Source of the DNA: Sialis fuliginosa
Lineage: Eukaryota > Arthropoda > Insecta > Megaloptera > Sialidae
Direction: 5' to 3'
DNA: 64,000 nucleotides
Assembly: GCA_961205875.1 (NCBI GenBank)
Contig: OY540817.1
Location: forward strand, 16,341,001-16,405,000
Shown piece by piece: positions 49,100 through 62,168 of this stretch. The notes under the pieces are model-generated. The model was not told the origin of the DNA. It searched no databases and saw nothing but the letters and a program-made list of their open reading frames with translations. The position numbers and the translations under genes were made by a program. The first letter of the stretch is position 1. Every line of letters begins with the position of its first letter.

Positions 49100-49320
49100 A
49101 TCACAGCAATGTGTATAAGGGTGTAGATATGACGGGGGTGCGCGGCATTGACGAGGGTAAGTCCGCGGGTCGATCAAGGCGGGGGTGGGTGGGTGAATGG
49201 CGAGGCCTTTACCCTATCACGTGACCGGCCAGACATCGCGTGCGTCTAAACAAAGAACTACCTCACCTGCGACAACCGCAACAGTCAATGTTATTGTCGA
49301 TATAACAGTGGCGTCTACGA
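49100..49320 (+). other. GC-rich patch, possible first exon
   Basis: ATGACGGGGGTGCGCGGC from 49129 reads MTGVRGIDEG and is followed at once by a consensus donor (gtaagt). 'tgtataaggg' lies just upstream and CACGTG (E-box) lies downstream near 49219. No partner exon was found. Confidence 0.28.
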
Positions 49321-50691
49321 TGCTAATTTATTTAGGGGTCGGTGGATGTTTTCTACTTTAACTAATATAGAAATAGGCAGTGCATAATCAATTACTTACA
49401 GATTTAAATAAAGATAATTGGGTTTTCCTAAAGGGCTTCAATTATTAAAATAAATTATTATTTTGATTTAGAATTTGAGTGCGTAATGCTAGATTATAAT
49501 ATGTAGGTACCGTTCGAAATTTCTGTAATTTATAATTTTAGTGTACTATGTTGCCAAACAGGAATCTTTTTTAGTTAGTTCTTGCAATTTATTTGTATTA
49601 AAACTTGACCTTTTTATTCTAGTTATCAATATTTAACGATTTGAAGAAATTTTATGAATTTTACTAATTTCCCTTCAAAAATATTCTAGCTACGCCTCTG
49701 GTACATATATACGTATATATTAGCTAAATGTGTATGTATGTGTGTGTGTTAGGGTGGAGGTGTGTCGACTTGCGAGTACCAGTGGAAGTCCCGGAAATTA
49801 TTTAGTGCAGGGAAGAATGAACTATGATACGTCTTTGTTTTATTTGGAGATAGTTCAACATTATTCATGCAACTAGGGAAATTTGTCTAGTCTATGTTAC
49901 AGTACTGATTTTGCACGCAAATGTATATGTTATGTGCAAATATGTATGTATACACGAATTATTCTAATTAAAAACCATAGACGGATTCAGAAGTAATTAA
50001 AAAAGGAGGAAATCATTTAGTTTTAAAATTTTTCTTTAAAATTGTGACATGAAAAAAATAATTAGGTTTTGTATTGGCATGTGTATTCCAGTTAACCATT
50101 CGTAAATTATTTGAGGCTCATTAGTTCTTGCTATTTTTGGTTAAGAAAATTGAATTATTAATTTTATTTTAATTATTAGAGTAAAGAAATGTATTTTTAA
50201 TGGTCAATTTGATGAATTAATCGTCTCAAAGGTAGGGGGGGGGGGGGCGAAATAAATCTCGCCCAGGGCGCTAGACTTGCAAAGGCCGGCTCTGAATTAT
50301 AGCTTATATATAATCTACGAAAATTAAAAAATAAAACTTATACAAAGTAAAATGTTGGTTACCAACGAATAAAAAAAACAACAACGTAATATCCTGTAGT
50401 GTTTTTATGGATACCCGTGAGTTTTCTTGGAACTTTAACGATTTCCTAGAATTAACAACGGTATTGTGCAGCGAAATATCGTAAATATGGCGTTGAGAAT
50501 AAATTAACAAAAAAGCTAGAACTTTTATCATTGTTGTAAACTATCAACGGATTTTTTTTAAGATAATAGTTTTATAGAGTACACTAGTTTTTAATTAAAA
50601 TGCTGTATATGTACACGGCAACAAAGATTGTGTTCAGTTTGATGTAGACAAAATAAAGTGTAAACAATATAGATTGTAGATAATTATATTA

Positions 50692-50756
50692 ATACCCAAT
50701 ATTACAAAGAATATACTTCTTTTGCTTGTGAAAAAATTATTTGTAATATTGGGTAT
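50692..50756. repeat. perfect 17-bp stem hairpin
   Basis: ATACCCAATATTACAAA at 50692-50708 is fully complementary to 50740-50756, with a 31-base loop. It could be a tiny MITE or a transcribed hairpin. The sequence does not decide. Confidence 0.6.
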
Positions 50757-51296
50757 AAGATGCATGTTTATAGAAAAATATTTATGTTAGTTAAATTTTA
50801 TGAAAATAAAAAAAAAAGAATAAAATAAAATAAAAATATGTCAGGGTTTACAAAATTTAAATCTGTACACCCACCCTAAGTATATGTCATATGACTGATA
50901 TAAATAAACCTATAACAAATTGAATTTGTTGGTATTTTTGTAATAATAAATATAGTTTTATTTATTCTTACAAAGCGCAGATATTTTTATCAGTAATGAC
51001 AGACAACAATAAGGACTTCCAGTCACGATATGTGAACTTTTCCTGGAAAATTACATACAAATAAATGATTTATTGATGAAAACATTTGAATGAAATATTC
51101 ATAAGTATCTATGTATGTATATTAGTACATATTCAAGAAAGTTAATCTATTTACTTTTATTAGATTTAAAAAGACATGTTGTGTAGCAGTGGTTACCAAA
51201 TTGTTGTATTTTTTAATACATGAAATGATAGAAATGCTTGGAATATATAGTTATGCATATCAGATTATACATATAAAGGTATATAAATACATACTA

Positions 51297-51586
51297 TATG
51301 GGCTGAAAAGTTTATGGTCTAACAAATAATAAAACGATTTTTTAAATGAAAAACTCTTTTATTCTTCGACATAATCTCCATCTAGAGTAATACACTTGTT
51401 CCAACGGTCCTCTAACATTTCGATACCGGTCTTATAGTGGTTCGCGTCAAGTCCCTCAAAATAGGCGTTTGTTTCCAGCTCGACCTTTTCATTAGAGTAA
51501 AATCATTTGCTAGAGAGAATACGGTGGGTGCGGAACCAATTCATAGCGCAATTCCTTCAATATATCGGCCGTAACGTGTAGTACAG
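51297..51586 (-). pseudogene. mariner transposase remnant, C-terminal end
   Basis: On the minus strand the sequence reads HVTADILKELRYELVPHPPYSL, then after a stop and a deletion EKVELETNAYFEGLDANHYK, then MLEDRWNKCITLDGDYVEE and a stop. These are the C-terminal parts of a mariner-type transposase. The segment carrying the last catalytic Asp and the following region is missing. The end lies at a TA (ctaTATGGGCTGAAAAG), the expected mariner target, and the transposase stop lies about 60 bases from it. The 5' half of the element is absent. Confidence 0.8.
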
Positions 51587-54299
51587 TCTTTTATATGAAT
51601 ACATTTTTTTTTAAATTCATGTAGGACATTGATACTTCTAAGTTTTCGTTGCTAAGTAAGTATAAGTAAAATAGGTATCAGGATTAAAAAAAAGTTTGCT
51701 ATACAATAATTGTAAATGTTTTTATCGAATCTGTGCGTTAGTTATTTTTAATTCTGTGCATTGTATTAATTAACAGTGTTATTAAACAATAATATTAAAT
51801 CACAGAGTGTAAACACTGATTGTTTATAATAATTTGATGTAGTATCAAAACAGTACAAATAAATAAATATATTTAGAATTCATATGTTTACCTTATTGTT
51901 TAAAAGGTTAAACACATTTTTGCATTTATAAATATTTCCATAACAATACGATACGAGTTGTTTATAGACTTCACAAAAAAGATTTATTGTTCAAGATATT
52001 AAAATATAAATGTGAAAACTTTGTGAAAATATAAAATGTACGGATAAATAAATACTATCTCTCTCAGATTCCTCATGTATACATTTTTCAGATGTGCATG
52101 ATTTTAAATTAGGTATCTAAAAACATGTAAAAAAAATGTATAAATATAAAATCGAAACAAATTAAACTCTATTATTGGAATGTTAAAGAATAATAGTTAG
52201 TTGCGATATCATATGTCTGTGTATTTTTAATACATGAATAGCTTTTTAAAAACTAAAATGAGTAATTTTCTGTTTCGATACTTATAATAAATGAAATTTA
52301 TAATAATAATAATAATAAAAATAATAATATAAAAAAATTGAAATAACTATTTTTTTTATAAATCGTAAATTACTACCTAAAAATAATTGATTACTTATGG
52401 GTACCCCTAATATTATATAATTTTTAATAAAAAAATGAAACATTTTCGTGCAGTGTATATGTATACAGTATACATATAAGTATATGTAATTTCAACATAC
52501 ATATTTGATTTATCTGACAAAAATAATGTGTTTCCAAGTAGTGAAAATATGTCTCCCAATGTAATTGTGTAGTAAATAAATCTGAAAACTCGTAGCGCGT
52601 TAAATTTAAGACTCAAATATACAAACATACACATACACATTGCTGTGTAACAAGTTTAGCCACTAAACAGTACATTATGTGCCCGATATATGAACACACA
52701 CACACACATGCATACACCCACACTTGTATAAAGCCGCAGAAACTGTCTCAAAACAAAACACCGCAGTTTGTATTTCATCGCCTACTACGCTTCACATCCT
52801 AATTCTCTACCAACTCTTACGTATTGTACGTAAAATATTATTAACTACTTCTATCAGATTTTTAGTAGAGGGAAATTAGCATTTTGAAGTGATGCATTCG
52901 GGAAGTTGGATTTTTTTGGATTTTCTCTTTATACGTTTGAAGATTAGTTGAAAATCAAAAATTTGGAAAAATCGGCCATGTGCATCCCAAGAAAATTGCA
53001 TTATTGTGCATTTTTTATACATTTCAAGTGTATCGCTACACTGTTTTTGAAATATCTCCGGTTCTATAGGTCATAGGAAAATAAAAAAAATATTAAAATA
53101 CTTATAAATTAATAGACTATAGAACTGCATTGGTAGCATTACTTTTCAAACGCATCATAACCTCAAAAATAAAAAAAATGTCGAAACACTTTTTTTATCA
53201 CTAATAATGCAATAATTAACGTAAAAATGAAGGGATTTTTTTGGTGTAAACACGGCATAATACATTACACATTACTCTGAGTGCATCTTTTTTGTTATGT
53301 GCTCCATTGCGGAAAACAGAATTTTCATAGATAAACATTCAGAACAAAAAAAATTCTCTTTTTTTACATGAGTTTTCCCATCGAAGTACACACGGTTATT
53401 AAATAATATCGATTTTTGCAAATTTGTATCACTTTGTAGAAAAAAAAGGAAAATAACGACCTTAAATTGTTTATAAAAACCTTAATTTTTAACGAATCGT
53501 AAAAATCATGTGAATTTCGATGTAAAATCTATCGAAGAAGTTCCAGTTAAAATTTCAAGTTGATCGGATGGAAAATGGCTATGTTTTCCGCAATTTTTAA
53601 AAAGTTTTCAAAAAAATATTAAAGGAATTGTGACGAAAAAGATAATCCGCCATCTTTACTATATTTGCAATTCATATAAAAATAAAGAAACAATTAAATT
53701 TGTCTTCTAGAAACTTTAAAATATCTTACTTCAAACTAAAACTCACAAATTAAAAATAAAAACAACTTCCTATATTTCTGAAAGTTATAGAACTACTTAT
53801 TCCAAAGTACATAATTTCTATGATGCCATTATAATAGCTACAAGAATATATAAATACAAAATGGACATGTACAAAATACCTACCAGCAAGTAATTAGTGT
53901 ACAGAATACAAAAACACCAAGAGCGCAAAAAAGACAGCTAAGAATTAATCGCGTTCAAAGAAAAGTTTACGCGGTATTGTTAATTTAGTTGGCATTGTTG
54001 TGAGACGACGCTGCTAATCTACAGTGTCTGGGGATCATTTGTTATGCACAATAGTCTATTAACGTCACACATCGTGTCAGTGTGCACATTCTAGAGCACC
54101 TAAATTAGAGTCTCTTAATTAGAGAGCATACGTTAACCAAATCTGGATAGGAATGATAACAAAATTATGTATAACAGTAATATTCATTTCATTAATTAAT
54201 GGATTTACAGTCGAAATGAAAACACAAAAATAAAATAAATTGGCCAAGTTTGTGTTGTGTACGCACATGGTAGGGTTCCGTAGTCATTCTCACTACTAT
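51587..54299. other. no gene recognised
   Basis: AT-rich, with an (AAT)n tract near 52300 and a CA run near 52697. Nothing coding was seen. Confidence 0.5.
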
Positions 54300-54690
54300 T
54301 TTTGCTAGTGTTCGTTATAATTTTTATTAAAAGCTATTTTCTGGAATTTTTAAAGATTTTTTGTTTTGATAGTTTAGAAATTACAGGGAGAAATGCTCTG
54401 ATAACCACATTGAAAATCAAATATATCGTGATTGAAGGGTTAAACCAAAAGGTCATGTAACATTTTCCATTGCATTTTAGGAGACCTATCTAAAGACTCA
54501 ATGGGGTAAGTGAAAAAAAATGTAAGTACAGTCTATGGAAAGGGGGTCCAAAATTTGTTTGACAGTGTTCGTTATAATTTTCAGTGAAAGTACTAATAAA
54601 AAGCTTCATTCTGAAATTTTTACAGATTTTTTGAATCGATAGTTTAGAAATTAGAGAGGGGGGACGCTCTGAATATATCGTGAGTGAATA
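54300..54690 (+). repeat. two diverged tandem copies of an about 130-bp block
   Basis: Around 54307-54440 and 54565-54690 the same order occurs: 'gtgttcgttataattttt', 'aaatttttaaagattttttg', 'atagtttagaaattaca/gag', 'gctctga' and 'atatatcgtgattga / atatatcgtgagtga'. The phrase 'tagggttccgtagtc' just before is common in lepidopteran repeats. Confidence 0.6.
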
Positions 54691-55119
54691 TTTATATAAT
54701 GTTGCAGATGGATACCACAAGTGTTCATTCAAATAGATATGTATGTATGTATGGATATTTTAGTACCTATGTATATTAATTGATGTACATACATTTGTAT
54801 TTGCCGAATTTGTTGACAAAATCATAGCTGATAAACCCTGGGATTAAAGTTAGAATCAAGTTGTGATGCTTTTGACACACTAATAAACGAGAAAATAAAT
54901 CGGCAGTATAAATATTTGAGTTGTCCTTTTGCTACATTTATATATACTCTTTAGAAAGGTACGAGTACCGTCGCCAGCATGTAAAGATTTATTTATTTCT
55001 TGTTGAAATTTTATTTATCGGTCGGTTTTATTTTAATTTTTTTAAATTAAAGTTTTTTAAAATTGTTGAATATTACATAGAGCATTCGTTTAAGCTTTAG
55101 GTAAAAGCAAACAAATATA

Positions 55120-55262
55120 AGGTACTGGAACCAGTTTTGGCCCCTTTAAGAGCAAGGTATACGGTTTTTTGGGATTGATGGTCTTCTTTTTGTAATAATT
55201 TAGTATATTTAATTAAACAAGAATCTAACACTGGGGTAGTATCCAAAACTGATGTTGATAAT
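55120..55262 (-). mobile_element. TA-flanked MITE, copy 5 (internally deleted, about 143 bp)
   Basis: It begins AGGTACTGGAACCAGT after TA and then follows the copy-3 terminal sequence ('taagagcaaggt'). It jumps to the other end ('ggggtagtatccaaaact') after about 70 bp. The far terminus is degraded. This is a classic internal-deletion derivative. Confidence 0.68.
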
Positions 55263-55807
55263 TTAAAAACCTGCAACAATCAAATGATACTAGTTTTTAA
55301 AATTATTTTCATGAGATGTGTTTTTATAACCCAAATCACATTTTAACTGACAACATTTCGAATAGGGCACCCTGTATAATGCAAGAGTTTATAAGAAAAA
55401 TGATAATGAAATCTCTGTTGAAAAACAGCAAATAAAACGTTATAAGAGATGAGGTAAAACACAATTTGTTTTACACGTTCACAACATAATCTTGTGTGGC
55501 CACACGTCGAGAGAACATCCTCGTTATACAATAACCGTGTTAATTATATTGCGCAAAGTGGGCTCGGATTAAAAGATATTTATTACCGTGTTTACACTGC
55601 AACGTATTATATAATACAATATCGCAAATAGCTAATACTGTATTGTAGGTTCTATGGGGATTTATGTAATGTCATGTTACAATAAGTACCTGATTATAGT
55701 TAAACTTGTTTCAAATCTGGTCGTTCAGAAACTTAAGTGATAATTATTATTATTATACTATTTACTATACCTACCTAAATAAAATATGAAAATCATATCG
55801 ATATTTT

Positions 55808-56300
55808 GTTTAATATTGTTTCCTCGCAATATTAAAGATATACGAGAACTTTGTAGTCGTTTTAAAATATGAAAAAAAAAATTGTTCTCCGATTTCAAAA
55901 TTTTAAATTGATCGTTCCGTTTCAGGTCAAGACAAACACTTTCGTGTCTGTCTGTCTGTTCTCTAAATCCTTGTCACACGCATAATTCATGAACCCCTGA
56001 ACCGATATTAATGAAACTTGGTTGGATGGTTGGGTCTGGCTTGAGGACGGTCCCATTTAAAAATCGTGTGTAAGAGGGAGGGATGACATCCCAAAATATT
56101 TATTTTTCATGATATCTCAAGAACGACACTTGTAACGTGAAAATTTTATAGAATTTTTTTTGTAGAGCTTTTCCTATAATATAGGTCTACAACGTTTGTT
56201 GTAAAATAGTTCATTACAAAGATTTATCTCAATTTGCTTTAAAAAATCGTTATTTGTTTTTTACAACTGCTATTTACTTTGGTATATTAAATGTCATTTA
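55808..56300 (+). repeat. dispersed repeat family R, third copy
   Basis: Follows the longest copy from 'atattg-tttcctcgcaatatt' through the 'gtctgtctgt' tract and 'aagagggagggatgacatcc' to 'tatattaaatgtcattta', where similarity ends. Confidence 0.62.
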
Positions 56301-57104
56301 TGGGTTGTGAAGAATACAAGATTTTTCGAATGAAATTAAATCAGTCACTCGTGAAAGGGCACATCTAGCACAGTGACAACAACTGCGTTAGTTGTGTCGC
56401 AAAGTGCTGACACCGCTTCACGCAGAGCTTTGTACAGAACTGAGGTTTTGAGGTTATGAACGCACACGTTTGATAAATCTCCTACGTTCAAAATCAATGA
56501 AATGAAAATATAATTATATCGTTGAAGAACAATATCTTATAACTAAGCAAATGTTTGCTAATGTATAATTTGATTGGAATTTAATATAAGTTATTATTAT
56601 TGTTTATTAATATGCGATCGATATATTATATAATGCATTGCTCTATATTATAAGTATTTGAAAAATTGATTTTAAATTTTTTGAAAAGTTACCTCTGAGC
56701 TGTTGGAAAAGTTGCAATTCAGCCGACAAGAAATACATCTTCATCATCATTTATGAAAATTTTGGATTTATAATGTAATATTAATTATTTCTAATATATT
56801 ATTTAAAATTATGTTGAGGTACAAAAAGCTAACAACTGATTTTTTTCGATGTTGCTTAATGTTGACAATTTAATATTCAAACGAAAATCAGTGCTAGATT
56901 TTTTTTGGAAAGTTATTATTTTTTCTGAAAAGTTCTGCTTCAAACAAAAAGTGTATTTAACTATTTTAAAATAGATATTAATTCAGTAATATCTATTAAT
57001 TTTATTATAATAATATGTATTTCAAATAAGACCAACAGAAAATATAATTTTATACAACGGAAATTCTACGTCAACAAAGTTGTTTTATAATGAAGGCCAT
57101 AACT

Positions 57105-57421
57105 CAACGATTCTCAACCTATGGGGCGCGCCCCCATAGGAAGGCGTGATAAAACTAAATGGGGGGCACGAGCATATCGAGAAAAAATGAAAAAAAAAAT
57201 TATTAAAAAATAATGTATTTAATAATTAACTTATCAATATTAAATTAAAAACAAGGTTAATAATTATTAGTGACTCTCTTGGCCTGTCTTGCAGAGCAAA
57301 GTTTTTCGAAAGAATGTTTAATAATAGATATTCATTTCAGTGAAAATTATTATATGAAGTGGGGGGGTGAGAATTGTGATTAAAAATTGGGTTGCAAATA
57401 CTAAAAGGTTGAAAAATACTG
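57105..57421. mobile_element. hAT-type element remnant, 317 bp
   Basis: Ends CAACGATTCTCAACCT and, inverted, CAGTATTTTTCAACCT. Flanks CCATAACT and CCATAACC match at 7 of 8. The left end carries the palindrome 'ggggcgcgcccc'. Non-coding. Confidence 0.72.
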
Positions 57422-57429
57422 CCATAACC

Positions 57430-60400
57430 GAATACAAATTAAATTTTAAAAAGAAATGTAATACAAAAAATAGCAACGTAATCTAAATCATAGCGAGTGA
57501 TTATTTTGGTATGAAATGCCCCATATATGTAATATGCGATATTTTTATTCAACTCATTAATAAACAAAATTGTAATTTGATAAATACATTCCCAACCCAA
57601 GTCAATTTATCAACGAAAATACCGAATCGCATGTCTCTAGCTCTAATACATAAAATATCGATCGAATAGCAAGGATCGGTGCTATCAACTATTAAATATT
57701 TACTAGACTTGATTATATTGCAGTTACTGCAAACTATCCGCGGTTTGCTGGCTTGTTATTGCACTTTTATGGTATTGAACTGGACGGTTTTATTTTATCT
57801 ATGTACATATTTTATATATAATATCTGCATTTCTTCAGAGACATACATACATAGGTAATTATATATGAAGCTATTTAAAAAGTATGCGGGACATTCATTT
57901 TACAGCTTACAAAATATAATAATCTAAATGCTAGAAAATAATATCTTAACGATTTTTTTTAGTTGATTAAGGCATAAAAAGGAATTGTTTTTTTTCGTGG
58001 TGTTATACGTACCTCTGAAGTATCAAATCAAAAATAAATTGTGATAATTAACAAATATATTTTCGTAGCATACAATTTGTTCAATAATTATTATTTTAAA
58101 TTACATACAATACAACTGATTTCTCGCAAAATTTCGTTTGTAAAATAAGGCACAAAAATTACAAAATAATATTCAGAAATCAAAATGGAAGTTTTGTTTT
58201 AAATAGCTGAAAATGTATTTTTTGTGTTGTCACTATTATTCATTTCTGCAAAATGTCGTATATTTTTATGACAGAGGCAAGAAAAATGAATAAAAAGAAT
58301 AATTTCATTAATTTTAAAGTATCTTTAAGATGTTCATTAAATAGACGCATTTTACACCAACAAGTCAAAATACAGTGAGTACACATAAAGTTTTCAAAAA
58401 AATAAACCGTTTCGCAAAATTCGAACTGTATATTGCATACCAAATATTCCAGACAATTTTTCTGAAACAAATCGTTGTCGATAGACGACCGTACTTAACT
58501 AAGGTTATCCTGCCCGGGCTATAAACCTTCTAGATAATTGAGGTGGGATCGAACCCGGAACGCCGGTTTGTAAATCGAATATAAAACGTATTACCGTATC
58601 CCATAACAAAATGTTTCTGTCAATATTTAAATATACGAGAACTCACAACACGTGTCCTAAATCATACAACTACAAAACACCTTTCAAATGCATGTGTCTT
58701 ATTTCTCAACTCTCTTACACCATTCTCTGCCATTTATTTTCAAAGGCTGGATAAAATATTAAGCATAATATCAGAGACGGACTAAAATAAAAACTTTAAA
58801 GCTATATGCGGAGGATTGAGTTAAAAAGTTTAATTATAATTGAAAAGCCTGAATGTGTGTTTTAGTCAACATTAGAAACTATAAGGGTTCCTAGTTTTCT
58901 ACGGAACCCAAAAAATGGAAAAAAATAAATAAATAAATAAAAAATCAAAACGCAATATCTGACATAAGACAAAATGTTGAGAAAATGGTGAAAACTGATA
59001 ACTGGTAGGATAAGCGGAGGAAAGTATTCAAATTTTCACTACTGGAAGATTGGACGTCGGTAATCAATCTACTAAAACGAAAAAGAAAAAAAATAATTGA
59101 ACATTTTTTTATAAAGTTTTTGTTTTTTACTTATTGCTTTTTGAACCCAATTTTCATTATCAAAGAGTATGATTTGTATACAAGATTATTCTATTGATTA
59201 ATGTAACATATTTACAAAATAAACAAATTATTACATTTTTTTAAACGTGAATTTAGTAAAATATGTAATTTTTAATATATTTATTTTGCATAGATATTGC
59301 GTTTTGAAACAAAATTAACACTTAAAGTAGCTTAACTATGAAACGCATTGCATTTTACCCATAATTATTTATCAACGAAAAAGAGGCTGCAAAGATGCAT
59401 CTGATTCCACCTTTAGGTGAAAAATGAAACTTTGTGCAGATATGCGTTTTGATACTAACCTCCTTACATATAAAATTTCTGAAAGTTGATATTATGTAAG
59501 AAAATTGATTCACCTATTAATTTTTTAACAACATCTACGCTAGTCTGTTATTAGAATAATAGATAATTGACCTAGATGAATCGACTTATTATCTTTGTGA
59601 TCAAATTTCTTATAATTAGTTAACTTTAAAACAAAAAGGTAAATAGTTTTGCCTAAAATGTAGCTATAGGTGATAGATCTAAAGTAGTGAAAAAGTGCAT
59701 TAAAAAAAAGAAGGTTGACGAGTGTATTAAATACTTTAATGCGTAATAAAACCACCCCTGAAGTCATAAAATGTATTAATATATCTGCTGTAACAAAATA
59801 AATATAAAATACAATCAAAAAGAAACTTCTAGAAATAAAATAAAACAAGATCTTCTCACTCAACAAATAATCCGCGAAACCTAAATTTAACCTTTAAAGT
59901 TTTATGCGACATTTCTTTGCGGTGTAATCAAATAAACCCGACGCGAAATCTTCACAAGTACACCCCCCCACCTCTTGCTCTCGTATCCCTGCTATCTCTA
60001 GAACACTTCATTTGTTTATCTTTTAGTCCTTCAGACTTTTCTATTTGCTTTCTGTTGTAAAGTCTGATTCACCAAATGTAAGCGAGAAAAGTATTTAAGT
60101 GCTTGAGAAATAAGTTTTTGGTAAAACTTTTGTATACTAGGTCAATATTAAGCGTTCACAAGCGAAAAAGACTACCTTTGGTCGTTTTTTCAAAAGTGTT
60201 TGGCAAATAAATAAATAAAATAAACTGATGTGAATTTGGAAAAGTTTACTAACTTTTAATTATGCATCACTAAGTTCTTTACGAGTTCACTTTTCATATC
60301 ATACAAAAATAATGTCTTTCTGCTTCATAATTCAAGCAATTTAATTGTTATAATTAAATAAATAACAAAGAGAAACGCCAACAACCTTTAATCTATTTGA

Positions 60401-60511
60401 ATTTTATCTTTAACACATAATTTAACTTTATTTACGAATTATATTCTTTGAATTCTTTAAAGTAGGGCTGATAAAAATGTTACACAAATAAAAATAAATT
60501 ATTTCAAACTA
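57430..60511. other. no gene recognised
   Basis: AT-rich. Apart from the SINE remnant, the phrase 'gggttcctagttttctacgg' near 58885 is a common repeat fragment. The longest open frame (59540-59866, minus) is low-complexity and has no coding bias. Confidence 0.5.
58480..58615 (-). repeat. tRNA-like SINE remnant
   Basis: On the minus strand GGTTCGATCCC (complement of 58545-58555) matches the RNA polymerase III B box, preceded about 45 bases upstream by 'atgggatacggt', a weak A-box candidate. A full cloverleaf was not evident, so a tRNA-derived SINE or relic is more likely than a tRNA gene. Confidence 0.45.
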
Positions 60512-60945
60512 AGGTGCTGGCACCAGTCTTGGATATGAACCCAGTAATGGCTATTTTTAAATTACATGTACTCAATTAGAAATATTTGTTGATATTTGAT
60601 TACTACTATTTCTGAATATTAATCTATATACATTTAACTGTCTTACAGCGTGATTTGATGACAATCGGCCAATAGGTGTCAAAATGGTGGACATTTAAAC
60701 TTATTATTAGTATAATTTATTTATTGATTATTATATTATCATAACAACTGCTTTATATTGTTTAAAATTTGACGATTCTTTCTTTTATATCTTTTGTGTC
60801 GTAGTACTTATCATTTTATAATCATTAGCAAATGTCCATAACTGCGTACTCATTACTGGTTTTACTTTATCCATTACTGGAAAAAAACATAAACAAAATA
60901 AAAGGCTATAATTTAACAAAACAAACTATATTTGCAATCTTTGGT
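60512..60945 (+). mobile_element. TA-flanked MITE, copy 6 (3' truncated)
   Basis: Begins AGGTGCTGGCACCAGT after TA and follows copy 1 closely to 'aaactatatttgc'. It then breaks off near 60930-60945 into unrelated sequence without the second terminus. Confidence 0.72.
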
Positions 60946-61129
60946 ATGATACCTTGACCAACGTTTCATCACACATTACAGTGTATAACTTTATGCCTTA
61001 TAAAGATTAGTCCTCTGAAATGTGAGATGAAATAAGCATAGATTTAACCCAAAGGAATGATTTATTAATATAAGTGCAATTACTTATTTAGTTTTTAAAT
61101 GTTGTTTCTTTTGGTCGTTATTTTCACCA

Positions 61130-61360
61130 ACGTTACAGTGTACGAGTACATCTTCAAGGATCTTCAAAAGTGTAATATGTGATAAAAAAGACGAATAGAT
61201 AAAATTGCAGTAAAATCTTTATGAATATTTTATATTTTGTATTTGTTTTGTCGTTATGACGACCAATGTTTTATCTACAATTTATTATGAAGAGGATCTT
61301 TTCATGAAAGTACATGTAGATAAAACTGCAGTAAATGCTTTATGAATATAATCTTAATGA
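61130..61360 (+). repeat. two diverged copies of an about 120-bp block
   Basis: 'gatagataaaattgcagtaaaatctttatgaatat' (from 61195) and 'gtagataaaactgcagtaaatgctttatgaatat' (from 61316) are clearly related. Each is preceded by a 'ccaacgtt-acag / ccaatgttttatctac' phrase. No coding content. Confidence 0.5.
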
Positions 61361-62168
61361 TTTAGTTTTAATACGTTTCGGTTATAAATTATTGGATTAT
61401 TTTTTCTTGTTGATGTAGGCACGGATTAATCCTTTTCAACCCTTTTTATCTTTTGCAAAACACCCCGTCAGCAACATCCCTTAAACTTATTAACATTAAA
61501 CTACGGTCTCAGCAAAATTTATAAAATTTAAAACACATTTAAAACGTCGTGTTGTAGGACGAAAATATTTGTGTATTTAATTTTTTTTAAGGGCAATAAT
61601 CTTGTTTACTTTTTATTATATAATACCAACGTAAAGAGAAATAAAGTTAACTTTGATATTCAACCTAGTAATATAATTAAAATCCTTAAATGATCATTTT
61701 TATTGATAAAAATTTATAAAAACATACCCAATTAAATAAAAGATTTATCTCTCCAAAAATATTGTAGGTGTTTATAAATAAATTAGTGTTATAAGTAGAG
61801 ATTGGAAAAATAGTTATTTTCAATGAAATAGCTACTACTTGAATTTTTTTTCGGTAAATAGTTTTTTTTTACGATTTAATAATAATTAGTGCAAACGAAG
61901 CAGTAAAAAGTGTAGCAAATAGTTTAAAAATAGTTGGAAAGATAGTTGATTTCAAATTGTGTTCAATCAAACCAATTTTCTGAAAAAGATGGATATATGT
62001 AATAAAAATTACAATAAATGCATTTTTACGCAATAGTTGAAAAACTATTTTTCCAATCTCTAGTTATAAGTGACCCTTTTATAAAAATGATGATGATCCT
62101 TAGGATAAACTTTAAAGTGTCGTGAAAACTATTTTTGATGATCTGATTGATTCCTTAGAGTCGATCCA

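Larger units (their letters stand above)
48824..51296. other. no gene recognised apart from the 49.1 kb patch
   Basis: AT-rich, with a poly-G tract and 'cgcccagggcgctagacttg ... ggccggctctg' at 50231-50294, a hAT-type terminal fragment, and the hairpin at 50.7 kb. Confidence 0.45.

Noticed and set aside
59540-59866. 108-residue open frame on the minus strand
   Set aside because: Low-complexity, Phe/Ile/Leu-rich translation of AT-rich DNA, with no coding bias, splice support or recognisable family.
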